Shown here in pieces: positions 1 through 8,805 of a stretch of 47,934 nucleotides of DNA. Origin of the DNA: Candidatus Saccharimonadota bacterium (GTDB taxonomy: Bacteria; Patescibacteriota; Saccharimonadia; Saccharimonadales; Saccharimonadaceae). The stretch lies in the NCBI GenBank assembly GCA_027311865.1, contig DAICYC010000004.1, positions 1 to 47,934 of the forward strand. Direction: 5' to 3'. The position numbers and the translations under genes are program-made. Position 1 is the first letter of the stretch; each line of letters begins with the position of its first letter. The notes beneath the pieces are model-generated. The model saw nothing but the letters and a program-made list of their open reading frames with translations, had not been told where the DNA came from and searched no databases.

Positions 1-457
1 CGTGGAGTAGGCGACCCTCTTCGGAGAGGCAGTCATCCTCGACCAAGTGTGCCCACTTGTTCGGATCGACTCCCTCGACCCAGTTCGAGGCTATGATAGC
101 CAAGAACTGAGCGTTAGCGGCTGTCTCTGCGAGAAGGAAATCTCGCTGAGCATCACCCAAGACGCCGTCGGTGGCCGTGGCGGCCATGTAGCGATCAAAA
201 AAATCGCCGATGACCCGATCCGACGTGCGATTCGGATCCTTCTGGACATACTCGGGCGAGCACGTCTCAGCTGTCGATCCGTCCTCCTCAGGCAGGTCTG
301 CGTCCGCACTCGCAGGTGCGGAGGGCAAGCCCGTCGTCATGGCGACGACTTCGTCGCGGTCCACCTGAGGCCAGTCGACCGTCAGGACCGCAAGGGGCAG
401 TAGCAGTACAGAGAGGACCATGATGATCCCCCCTTTGATAAGCAGGGGGTATCTCAT
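1..457 (-). CDS. hypothetical secreted/membrane protein, 3' end truncated by window edge (MRYPLLIKGGIIMVLSVLLLPLAVLTVDWPQVDRDEV...)
   Basis: Open minus frame from ATG at 457 to position 1, absent from the ORF track because its stop lies outside the window. N-terminal hydrophobic segment; start overlaps the upstream gene's stop (TGATG), with GGAGGG upstream. Confidence 0.7.
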   Translation of the reverse strand, partial: MRYPLLIKGGIIMVLSVLLLPLAVLTVDWPQVDRDEVVAMTTGLPSAPASADADLPEEDGSTAETCSPEYVQKDPNRTSDRVIGDFFDRYMAATATDGVLGDAQRDFLLAETAANAQFLAIIASNWVEGVDPNKWAHLVEDDCLSEEGRLLH

Positions 458-804
458 CAGTCCCTCCTAGTGTTGAACAGCTTGTGGTGAATCCACAGAG
501 AAATGCCGACAATGGTGGCAATGATGCCGCCTATCGACAGTAGGTAGTAGATGGCAAATGCGAGGTCGCCCTCGCCGAACGCCATCACCCAGAGTCGATG
601 CATCCTCGGTACGAGGATGGCGACGACGATCATGCCGACGATTGCCCCGGCGAGGACGAACCAGGTCGGAGAGATCTCTTTCGAGTCTTCCGCCGGCTCC
701 TCTTTCGCGACAGTGATGGTCTGGTCGACCACCGTTGGAGCTTCTTCGTCGGCGCTTTCAGGCAGCATGTCTGCGGCCAGTCGAGCCTGGCTCTCCGGGA
801 GCAT
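457..804 (-). CDS. hypothetical membrane protein with two predicted TM segments (small, holin-like size)
   Basis: 115 aa ORF; hydrophobic stretches WFVLAGAIVGMIVVAILV and LAFAIYYLLSIGGIIATIVGISLWI; GC-rich third positions; overlaps the next gene at TGATG. Confidence 0.65.
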   Translation of the reverse strand: MLPESQARLAADMLPESADEEAPTVVDQTITVAKEEPAEDSKEISPTWFVLAGAIVGMIVVAILVPRMHRLWVMAFGEGDLAFAIYYLLSIGGIIATIVGISLWIHHKLFNTRRD

Positions 805-816
805 GGTGAGTGCTCG

Positions 817-951
817 CTAGAGGGCGACGGATCGCTCGAGGCCATCTTCTGCCATGGCGTTCTTGAACGCCATTCGGACGGCCTTGCGGCCTTCTGGATC
901 AACGTTGGCCTTTTTGAGGGCCTCGGTGATCTCTGTGGTTGTGATGGTCAT
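817..951 (-). CDS. hypothetical small protein, 44 aa (MTITTTEITEALKKANVDPEGRKAVRMAFKNAMAEDGLERSVAL)
   Basis: ATG at 951 preceded by GGAGAAGGAGAGGTACC (strong SD); first gene of a minus-strand three-gene cluster. Confidence 0.6.
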   Translation of the reverse strand: MTITTTEITEALKKANVDPEGRKAVRMAFKNAMAEDGLERSVAL

Positions 952-1023
952 GGTACCTCTCCTTCTCCCCGTAGGGATGGTGTCTGTAGACGGTTGTCCA
1001 CAGCGCTGCATCCCAAGGGGTTA

Positions 1024-1068
1024 GGGAGCAGCCCACCAGCCTAATTAGTAGGCGAGAGGGCTACTCCC
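1024..1068 (-). promoter_or_regulatory. stem-loop in the 5' leader of the minus-strand small-gene operon
   Basis: GGGAGTAGCCC ... GGGCTGCTCCC read on the minus strand (G-U closed; an A/C mismatch on the plus strand), with nested GCCT/AGGC stem. Confidence 0.5.
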
Positions 1069-1207
1069 AGCAGGAGAAAATAACTCAATTTACTTTCAGT
1101 GTAGTCAAAAATGTTAACACATTCAGGACATGCACTGTAATGATCTGATTTGTTAACGTCCTCCTCACTCCGATGGGCCTCACACCACACCTGTGAATGA
1201 TGTTATT

Positions 1208-1236
1208 AATGTATCACATAATGCTTAAAAAGTCAA
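1208..1236 (-). promoter_or_regulatory. sigma70-type promoter for the minus-strand operon
   Basis: TTGACT-17-TACATT with TG one base upstream of the -10 (extended -10). Confidence 0.5.
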
Positions 1237-1295
1237 TTGTTATTACATATATATACAATAAACACAAGCAGATTGATAAAATTGGCTCGAAACAC

Positions 1296-1324
1296 TAGTC
1301 AAAGAGGTGACATTTTGCTATAAT
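1296..1324 (+). promoter_or_regulatory. tRNA-Glu promoter
   Basis: TGCTATAAT extended -10 at 1316-1324, about 40 bp upstream of tRNA-Glu; weak -35. Confidence 0.55.
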
Positions 1325-1365
1325 TTGGCAGAGTTAATCGAGGCTGTGAGCCCGTTAACACCTTC

Positions 1366-1440
1366 GGCCTCATCGTCTAACGGTTAGGACACCAGGTTTT
1401 CATCCTGGCAATCGGAGTTCGATTCTCCGTGAGGTCACCA
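1366..1440 (+). tRNA. tRNA-Glu(TTC)
   Basis: GGCCTCA...TGAGGTCACCA acceptor, anticodon loop TTTTCAT, T-arm GAGTTCGATTCTC, encoded CCA. Confidence 0.95.
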
Positions 1441-1446
1441 CGTATT

Positions 1447-1472
1447 AACCCAATCCTAGCGATTGGGTTTTT
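1447..1472 (+). terminator. Rho-independent terminator after tRNA-Glu
   Basis: AACCCAATC-ctagc-GATTGGGTTTTT. Confidence 0.85.
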
Positions 1473-1520
1473 GCGTTGAGATTCGTGATAAAATTGGATT
1501 AAACAGCAATAGGGGGCGGG

Positions 1521-2747
1521 GTGAGCTTTAGGAAATTATCGATTCGTGACGTACCGATTGACCGCAAGGTGATATTGGTCCGGACCGACTACAACGTACC
1601 TCTGAATAGTGATGGTACGATTCGAGACGACTTTCGGATTAAGGCTAGCCTGCCGACTCTGCGATTTGCTTTGAAGCGAGGGTGTACGGTGGTGATTATC
1701 AGCCACCTAGGTCGTCCTAAGGGTCATCAGCCTGAACTGTCGCTGGCGCCAGTTGCCGAGAGGCTTGGAGATTTGCTGAGCGTCAATGTAACTTTCGTTG
1801 ATGATTGTCGTGGCGACCGTGTTAAATCAGCTGTTCGCAAATCACGTCCTGGCGAGGTTTTACTACTAGAAAACCTGCGTTTTCACGAGGGTGAAGAGGC
1901 CAATAGCCTTGATTTTGCTAAATCGATTGTCGAAGCAACCGGTGCTCGCTATTTAGTACAAGATGGTTTTGGCGCCGTTCATCGAGCGCACGCTTCAACC
2001 TCGGCCATTACAAACTATGTTCCAAGTGTGGCTGGTTTGTTGGTGAAAAAAGAGTATTTACACTTGACCAAGGCTATCGAAAAACCTAAGCGACCGCTTG
2101 TCGCTGTCATCGGTGGAGCAAAAGTAGCCGATAAAATCGGTATCCTGGAACGATTTATCGATCAGGCGGATTCGATTATCGTTGGCGGTGCATTAGCCAA
2201 CACTATCTTGGCTGCTCAGGGTGTTGACGTGGGTGCCAGTCGAATTGAAGAGAATCAGGCCGACACAGTAAATTCGATACTCGAAGCCGTTCGAGCTAAA
2301 GTTGGCCCCAATTCGGTCGACAAATTTCTGGTCTTGCCGCACGATTTGGCTGTGGCTAAATCGATAAACGAAACCGCCAAGCGGCGAGTTGTGAGACTAG
2401 GTGAGATTGAAACCGATGATTTAGCTCTCGACATCGGTGACGAAACCATTACTGATATGATTCAAACAATCAAGCGAGCCGGGACGGTAGTCTGGAACGG
2501 CACGCTGGGTTATGCCGAAATCGAGGCCTTTGCCCACAGTTCGGCGCGTCTGGCGCTGGCGCTGGCAAGTCAAGAATCAACCATCTCGGTTATTGGCGGC
2601 GGTGATACGGCCGACTTCGTGATGAAGTGGAGTAATAACGACCGATCGCTATTTAGCCATGTTTCAACAGGTGGTGGGGCGAGTTTGGAGCTACTTTCTG
2701 GCAAGACTTTACCCGGGATAGAGAGTTTGCTCAATGCTCCAAAATAA
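1521..2747 (+). CDS. pgk: phosphoglycerate kinase
   Basis: VRTDYNVPL, SHLGRPKG, LLLENLRFHEGE, VIGGAKVADKIG motifs; GTG start with purine-rich SD. Confidence 0.97.
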   Translation: MSFRKLSIRDVPIDRKVILVRTDYNVPLNSDGTIRDDFRIKASLPTLRFALKRGCTVVIISHLGRPKGHQPELSLAPVAERLGDLLSVNVTFVDDCRGDRVKSAVRKSRPGEVLLLENLRFHEGEEANSLDFAKSIVEATGARYLVQDGFGAVHRAHASTSAITNYVPSVAGLLVKKEYLHLTKAIEKPKRPLVAVIGGAKVADKIGILERFIDQADSIIVGGALANTILAAQGVDVGASRIEENQADTVNSILEAVRAKVGPNSVDKFLVLPHDLAVAKSINETAKRRVVRLGEIETDDLALDIGDETITDMIQTIKRAGTVVWNGTLGYAEIEAFAHSSARLALALASQESTISVIGGGDTADFVMKWSNNDRSLFSHVSTGGGASLELLSGKTLPGIESLLNAPK

Positions 2748-2783
2748 GCTACACTTATCAACAACAAGCATAATCGGTATTAT

Positions 2784-3554
2784 ATGACCAGAGACAAAAA
2801 ACTTATCATTGGTAACTGGAAGATGAACCTGGGTGTTCAGGAGTCCAGTTTGTATGTTCACAAATTAGCTGAAAAAGTTCAAATTCATCGTAATGTTGAA
2901 GTCGTTTTGGCGCCGACGATGTTAACTCTCCAGACTCTGAGCCTTCAAGTGAATTTTCGTCAATTCAAACTGGCAGCTCAAAATTTTTATTGGCGCGACA
3001 GTGGAGCTTTTACTGGTGAAGTGTCAGCGACACAGCTACGGGGCATTGTCCAGTATGGAATCATTGGTCATTCCGAGCGTCGCCATGTTTTTCATGAAAC
3101 CGACAAGGATACTCGCGCCAAAGTACAGGCGGCAATTCGTAACGGGATTCGTCCAGTGCTTTGTATCGGCGAAACTGCTAATGAGCGAGCCATTGGTGAA
3201 ACCGACGATATTCTCTACGACCAGTTAATTGGTGGTTTAGCTAATGTCACGAGTGAGGAGCTCAACGAGGTAGTGATTGCGTATGAGCCAGTCTGGGCTA
3301 TCGGTAATGGTCATAGTGCCTCTCCGCTTGATGTCAAGACGGCTGTTCGGGCGATTCGTCATAATCTCAAGCATTTGTATGGCGCGAAGGCATCGGAAGC
3401 AGTTCAAATTCTCTATGGCGGTAGTGTAACCGAGCATAATGCGGCCGATTACTTGGAATTGAGTGATGTCGATGGCTTCTTGTTGGGCGGATCGAGTCTA
3501 GATGCTAAGGTATTTTCAGAAATTGTTGAAAAAGCTCACAAGAGCAAAAATTAG
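2784..3554 (+). CDS. tpiA: triosephosphate isomerase
   Basis: GNWKMN, YGIIGHSERR, AYEPVWAIGNG, ILYGGSV motifs. Confidence 0.97.
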   Translation: MTRDKKLIIGNWKMNLGVQESSLYVHKLAEKVQIHRNVEVVLAPTMLTLQTLSLQVNFRQFKLAAQNFYWRDSGAFTGEVSATQLRGIVQYGIIGHSERRHVFHETDKDTRAKVQAAIRNGIRPVLCIGETANERAIGETDDILYDQLIGGLANVTSEELNEVVIAYEPVWAIGNGHSASPLDVKTAVRAIRHNLKHLYGAKASEAVQILYGGSVTEHNAADYLELSDVDGFLLGGSSLDAKVFSEIVEKAHKSKN

Positions 3555-3563
3555 GGGGGTTTT

Positions 3564-4577
3564 ATGCAGGATATTGATTTTGATGAACTAGATCGAGCGG
3601 TGAGTTCGGCTCTCGGACAGCCGGGTCCTAGCGACGATCGTTCATCAAGTCCGGTGCCGACGGCTGAACCTCGGATATCGGGGACTTCAACTCCAATCCA
3701 GAGGCCGTCTAGCAGCACGTCGCCAGCCGCCCGCCGAAGTTCCGGCCGGTTTATGGATGTTGTCCATCCTTCATCCGACATGAGATCGACTGCTACGCCG
3801 ACGGTGCGGTCGACAGCTCCGTCGCCGTCCAATCCAGCTTCGGAACCAGAGCTAAAGTTTGAAACTAGCGACGCAAGTGGCGCAATCGAGACTCTCGACA
3901 CAACCGCTCCGCTTGAGACGCCGTTTATTAGTGACGCCAAAGTTGAAAAACGTCCGTTAGGCGCCTTTTCACAAACCGGTGAATCGTCGCCTAAAGTTGA
4001 TCTGGCAGCCGCTCTGGCCGATGAAAATGATGACTCAGACTCGTCGGTCGCCAACTTTGGCTTTACTGAAATGAGCACGTCTGAAAAGAGCCCAGAACCT
4101 TCGGTAGGCAACCAGGAAGTGTCCGATCTAGAGATCTCGGAGGAGGCGTTGATTGGGTCGACTGAGACGGCCGACACAACACCGTCATCCGAGACGCCAG
4201 TTGCCGATGAGGTAGCGTCTGTAGAATCAAACGATCAGCAGCCTAGCGCCGATACGACTGTAGCGCCTGTTGAGATTACAACTCCAGCTGAATCAACAGT
4301 CGCCGAGGCGCAGTCGGAGGATGTCGAGAAGTCTACTCCGCCACTCATGCCTATAGCTAATGCTTCGATTCCCCAGCAATATCGTGAAAAGTCCGAGGAT
4401 CATCAAGCTGGTGGCACCATCTACGATACGGAGAATTACCACCAGCCAATTTCGCCAGCGCCGAAAAAGACTCACAAGAAAATTCTTAGCCTTATTCTGT
4501 GGCTGGTTGGGTTGGTTGTGCTAGGAGTCGGACTCGGAACATTGTTCTATTACGTGATTTTACCAGCGCTTTCGTAA
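3564..4577 (+). CDS. hypothetical acidic Ser/Thr/Pro-rich protein with a C-terminal TM anchor
   Basis: 337 aa; low-complexity acidic body and C-terminal ILSLILWLVGLVVLGVGLGTLFYYVIL. Confidence 0.7.
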   Translation: MQDIDFDELDRAVSSALGQPGPSDDRSSSPVPTAEPRISGTSTPIQRPSSSTSPAARRSSGRFMDVVHPSSDMRSTATPTVRSTAPSPSNPASEPELKFETSDASGAIETLDTTAPLETPFISDAKVEKRPLGAFSQTGESSPKVDLAAALADENDDSDSSVANFGFTEMSTSEKSPEPSVGNQEVSDLEISEEALIGSTETADTTPSSETPVADEVASVESNDQQPSADTTVAPVEITTPAESTVAEAQSEDVEKSTPPLMPIANASIPQQYREKSEDHQAGGTIYDTENYHQPISPAPKKTHKKILSLILWLVGLVVLGVGLGTLFYYVILPALS

Positions 4578-4610
4578 AGTCTTGTTAAAAATCGGCTATA
4601 ATAAGAGGTA

Positions 4611-6734
4611 ATGAATATTCTAGAGGGTTTAAATCCCGCTCAAGCTGAAGCGGTGACTACTACAACTGGTCCGGTATTAATACTAGCCGGAGCTGGTAGT
4701 GGCAAGACCAAGACCCTAACCCATCGCATCGCGAATCTCATCGCCAACGAAGGCGTTTGGCCAAATCGAATTCTAGCGGTGACTTTCACGAATAAGGCCG
4801 CTCGAGAGATGCGTCATCGACTAGCCTCGCTAGTTGAAGCTGATGCGAGTCATCGGGACTTTATGCCTTGGATGGGTACATTTCATGGCATTTGTGTGCG
4901 CTTATTGAGAATTGACGGCCACACTATCGGTGTTGGTCGCAATTTTGTTATCTACGATGAGGATGATCGTCAGGCTCTGGTTAAGCAAGCCATGAAGCAG
5001 CTATCGATCAGTGACCGTGATATCAAGCCGTCGCAAATTAGTTCGGCTATTTCTAATGCTAAGAATAAGCTCCAGACTCCAGACGACCTGAAAGGCGAGG
5101 CCCGATATCCTTTTCAGCAGCATTTAGCGACTATTTATGATCGATATGAGTCGATGCGCCGTGATGCTGGCGCGCTTGATTTCGACGACTTATTGCTTGA
5201 AGCCGTTCGGATGCTTCAATCCAGTCCCGAATTAGCCAAGAAGTGGCGCGATCATTTTGAGCACATTCTGATTGATGAGTATCAAGACACTAACGCGGCG
5301 CAGTATCAACTGGTCAAGATTTTAGTCAACCAGTCCAAGAATATCTGCGTTGTCGGCGATGACTGGCAGTCAATATACAGTTGGCGGGGGGCTGACTTTA
5401 CGAACATATTGAATTTCGAGCGAGACTTCCCGGGGTGTCATGTCGTCAAGTTGGAGCAGAATTATCGAAGCACCGGTAATATCTTGGAGGCGGCTCACAA
5501 CGTTATTCAGAAAAATGACCAGCGGAGCGATAAGAAGCTATGGACGTCAGCTGGTGACGGATCGCCGGTAACTGTTCATGGAATTTATGACGAGAATGAA
5601 GAAGCCCGCCTTGTGGCTGAACGTATATCAAGTCAAGTCGCAATCGGAGCTCGAAAATACGATGATTTCGCAGTTTTGTACCGCACCAATGCTCAAAGTT
5701 ACACGCTCGAGCGTTTATTCTTGCAATTACATATACCGTATCAACTGGTTGGTGGTGTTCGCTTCTATGACCGTAAAGAAATTAAAGATATAATCGCTTA
5801 CCTCCGATTGATTTATCAGCCCAACGACCGGATGAGTTTTTCGAGAATTGCCAATGTTCCGACCCGTGGCATCGGCGCGACAAGTATGGAGAAGTTCTTC
5901 GATTGGCAGTCTAATCAGGGCCTAGATATTATTACTGCCTTGGAGCAGATAGCAATGGCTGGCATCATATCCGGCAAGGCTCGTCAATCGATGGGCTCTC
6001 TAGCTGCTATCTTGAGGCGACTCCAGTCAATGGCCGAAACGGAAGCTCCGGCCAACATTATCGAAGCCATAATTAACGACACGGGCTATCGTCACTATAT
6101 CGACGATGGAACACCGCAGGCTGACGAGCGGGCGGAAAATCTCGGTTCATTGATCAACGAGGCTCAGGCCTATGCGTCGCTCGATGACTTCCTTGAAGAG
6201 GTGGCGTTAATGTCGTCGGCCGACACGACATCAGACGGACAGAAGGTTACCTTGATGACGCTTCACGCCGCCAAAGGTTTGGAGTTTCCGGTGGTTTTTA
6301 TTGTCGGCATGGAAGAGGGTATTATTCCACATTCTCGAGTCTTTGACTCACCAGCCGAATTGGAGGAGGAGCGACGACTTTGTTATGTCGGGATGACGCG
6401 AGCTCGCGAGGAGCTTCATCTGAGCTACACCCATAGTCGAATGCAGTTTGGTCAGAGAAGCTACAATCCAACATCGCGTTTTATTAGTGATATGGGTGAA
6501 GGCGTTGTCAGCACTGGACCGACGCATCTCGGCGGCTTTGCGCCCCAGAATCTACCAGACGATGAACTGTTTTATAGCGATGAGCCTGGCTTCGATATCG
6601 GTGATCAAGTGCGATCGTCGATGTTCGGCGACGGCGAGATAGTCGATATTGATGGTCTGGCGGTGACGGTCAGATTTAGCTCCGGTCAATCGAAAAAGCT
6701 TAATACGCAATTTGCTCATCTACAGAAGCTGTAA
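4611..6734 (+). CDS. UvrD/PcrA-family ATP-dependent DNA helicase
   Basis: LNPAQAEAV, GAGSGKTKTLTHRI, DEYQDTNAAQY, VGDDWQSIYSWRGA, EQNYRS, TLMTLHAAKGLEF, YVGMTRAREEL. Confidence 0.97.
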   Translation: MNILEGLNPAQAEAVTTTTGPVLILAGAGSGKTKTLTHRIANLIANEGVWPNRILAVTFTNKAAREMRHRLASLVEADASHRDFMPWMGTFHGICVRLLRIDGHTIGVGRNFVIYDEDDRQALVKQAMKQLSISDRDIKPSQISSAISNAKNKLQTPDDLKGEARYPFQQHLATIYDRYESMRRDAGALDFDDLLLEAVRMLQSSPELAKKWRDHFEHILIDEYQDTNAAQYQLVKILVNQSKNICVVGDDWQSIYSWRGADFTNILNFERDFPGCHVVKLEQNYRSTGNILEAAHNVIQKNDQRSDKKLWTSAGDGSPVTVHGIYDENEEARLVAERISSQVAIGARKYDDFAVLYRTNAQSYTLERLFLQLHIPYQLVGGVRFYDRKEIKDIIAYLRLIYQPNDRMSFSRIANVPTRGIGATSMEKFFDWQSNQGLDIITALEQIAMAGIISGKARQSMGSLAAILRRLQSMAETEAPANIIEAIINDTGYRHYIDDGTPQADERAENLGSLINEAQAYASLDDFLEEVALMSSADTTSDGQKVTLMTLHAAKGLEFPVVFIVGMEEGIIPHSRVFDSPAELEEERRLCYVGMTRAREELHLSYTHSRMQFGQRSYNPTSRFISDMGEGVVSTGPTHLGGFAPQNLPDDELFYSDEPGFDIGDQVRSSMFGDGEIVDIDGLAVTVRFSSGQSKKLNTQFAHLQKL

Positions 6735-6772
6735 TTGGTTAACCGAGCGACTTTTGTTATAATGAAACATGA

Positions 6773-7975
6773 ATGATGGTAGTCAACTATCGAGACAGCT
6801 TTTGGCGTCGTGTTATCTTGAGCTCGTTCGTATTCATCGGACTAGCGGTTCTTTTATTCGTATCTGGCAACTCAGTCAAGGCTCAAGAAGAAGCATCAGG
6901 TCGATTAGTCACAATTTACGACAGGGGTAATCAGCAGGTTTTGCTAACTGAAGCTGCTACGATAGCCGACGCCCTCACGGAAGCCGGTGTTGAGCTAGAC
7001 CGACGTGATGTTGTCGAACCTCGGCTGGACGAAAAGCTAGTCGCCAATGAATATAAGGTGAATATTTACCGTGCCCGACCAGTCACGATTATCGACGGTG
7101 CTATCCGTCAGAAGGTTATGACTCCATACCAAACAGCAGTCCGCATTGCCGAAGACGCTGAGATCAAACTTTATCCAGAGGATGACGCCACGGTCGCCCA
7201 GTCAACCGATCTATTAACGAATGGTGCTGGCCTGGAGCTGGTGGTTGATCGGGCCACAGCATTTGATTTAACGCTGTTCGGTAAACGTGCTACAGCCCGT
7301 ACTCAGGCAACAACGGTAGGCGAGATGCTCGATGAAAAAGATGTTCAGCTCGGTGAAAATGATCGTGTCGTACCGTCGCTCGAGACGACAATTACTCCCG
7401 ATATTAAAGTTCAAGTCTGGCGCGAAGGCAAGCAGACTGTCTCAGTCGAAGAAGAAGTCGATTTTCCAGTTGAAACAATCAAGGATGCCGACCGCCCACT
7501 GGGTTATCGTGAGGTTAGGACACCTGGAGTTAAAGGGCTTCGCAACGTAACTTATGAAATTACTGTCAAAGATGGCGTCGAATCAGATCGGGTTGAAATT
7601 GCCAGTCTCGAGACCAAAGCCCCGGTCAAGCAAGTTGAAGTTATTGGCGCTAAGTTGCCAACCCCAACTAATCCTTCAGAAAATCAAGTTCTCGGCAAGG
7701 CTATGATGCTCCAGGCTGGATATGGTGAAGACCAATGGCCTTGTTTATACAATTTGTGGATGCGTGAATCTGGTTGGCGAGTTAACGCCGGTAATCCGAC
7801 TTCGGGTGCGTATGGCATTCCTCAGTCATTGCCAGCCTCCAAAATGGCCAGCCACGGGGCTGACTATATGACGAGCGCCAGAACGCAAATCTCTTGGGGA
7901 CTGAGTTATATAAAGGGGCGCTACGGCTCGCCTTGTGGTGCCTGGAACCACTTCTTGTCGAATAACTGGTATTAG
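6773..7975 (+). CDS. DUF348/G5-domain protein with C-terminal resuscitation-promoting-factor/SLT-like lytic domain
   Basis: N-terminal TM, DUF348-like repeats (VTIYDRGNQQVLLTEAATIADALTEAG), G5-like segment, C-terminal W-C-LYNLWMRESGW...AYGIPQSLPASKMASHG...WGLSYIKGRYGSPCGAW. Confidence 0.85.
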   Translation: MMVVNYRDSFWRRVILSSFVFIGLAVLLFVSGNSVKAQEEASGRLVTIYDRGNQQVLLTEAATIADALTEAGVELDRRDVVEPRLDEKLVANEYKVNIYRARPVTIIDGAIRQKVMTPYQTAVRIAEDAEIKLYPEDDATVAQSTDLLTNGAGLELVVDRATAFDLTLFGKRATARTQATTVGEMLDEKDVQLGENDRVVPSLETTITPDIKVQVWREGKQTVSVEEEVDFPVETIKDADRPLGYREVRTPGVKGLRNVTYEITVKDGVESDRVEIASLETKAPVKQVEVIGAKLPTPTNPSENQVLGKAMMLQAGYGEDQWPCLYNLWMRESGWRVNAGNPTSGAYGIPQSLPASKMASHGADYMTSARTQISWGLSYIKGRYGSPCGAWNHFLSNNWY

Positions 7976-7977
7976 AA

Positions 7978-8763
7978 ATGGCCGCTACACCAAAAAAATC
8001 CCTCGGGCAGCATTGGCTTACTGATCGATTGGTTCTGGCTGAGATTGCTGATACAGCTAAACTGGATGCTAGTGATACGGTCCTCGAAATTGGACCGGGA
8101 CTGGGCACGTTGACTAGCGAATTGCTTCGTCGGGCTAATCGTGTCGTTGCGGTTGAAATTGACGCGTCTCTAGCGGCCAAGCTTCCTGGACAATTTCCGG
8201 GGAAGGATTTAGAGGTGATCAACGGTGACTTTATGGACTATGACCTAGGAAAGTTGCCCAAGAACTATGTCGTAGTAGCCAATGTTCCGTATTACATTAC
8301 ATCACGGATTACCCAGCGACTATTGACGGCTGCTAATCGGCCTAAACGCATCGTTATGTTAATCCAAAAAGAAGTTGCCGAACGAATGGCGGCGCCGAGC
8401 GGTGAAATGAGTCTGTTGTCACTCAGTGCTCAATTATTCGCAAAAGTTAGCCTGGGTCAGACGGTCTCGGCCGAGTACTTTACGCCGCCACCCAAAGTTG
8501 ACAGTCAGGTTGTAGTGCTCGATTTGTTCGCCGAACGTCCATATGACCAGGCTACCGAGCGAGAGTTTTTTCGTCTAGCGAAAGCCGGTTTTTCGGCTCG
8601 TCGCAAGAAGCTACGCAGCAGCTTGGCCGGCGGTTTGGGTCTGTCGAAGGATGACACTGAGCGTCTGTTACTTGGTTCTGGTATAGACCCCAATCTTCGC
8701 GCTGAAGCTTTATCGGTTGAACAATGGCAGGCCTTATTTGCAAACTTTCGAGGCCAGAACTAG
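7978..8763 (+). CDS. rsmA: 16S rRNA (adenine1518-N6/adenine1519-N6)-dimethyltransferase
   Basis: KKSLGQHWLTD, VLEIGPGLGTLT, VVANVPYYITS motifs. Confidence 0.95.
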   Translation: MAATPKKSLGQHWLTDRLVLAEIADTAKLDASDTVLEIGPGLGTLTSELLRRANRVVAVEIDASLAAKLPGQFPGKDLEVINGDFMDYDLGKLPKNYVVVANVPYYITSRITQRLLTAANRPKRIVMLIQKEVAERMAAPSGEMSLLSLSAQLFAKVSLGQTVSAEYFTPPPKVDSQVVVLDLFAERPYDQATEREFFRLAKAGFSARRKKLRSSLAGGLGLSKDDTERLLLGSGIDPNLRAEALSVEQWQALFANFRGQN

Positions 8764-8805
8764 GTCCGGTGTCGATTCCACTACATATCTGTTAAAATAG
8801 AGCCA

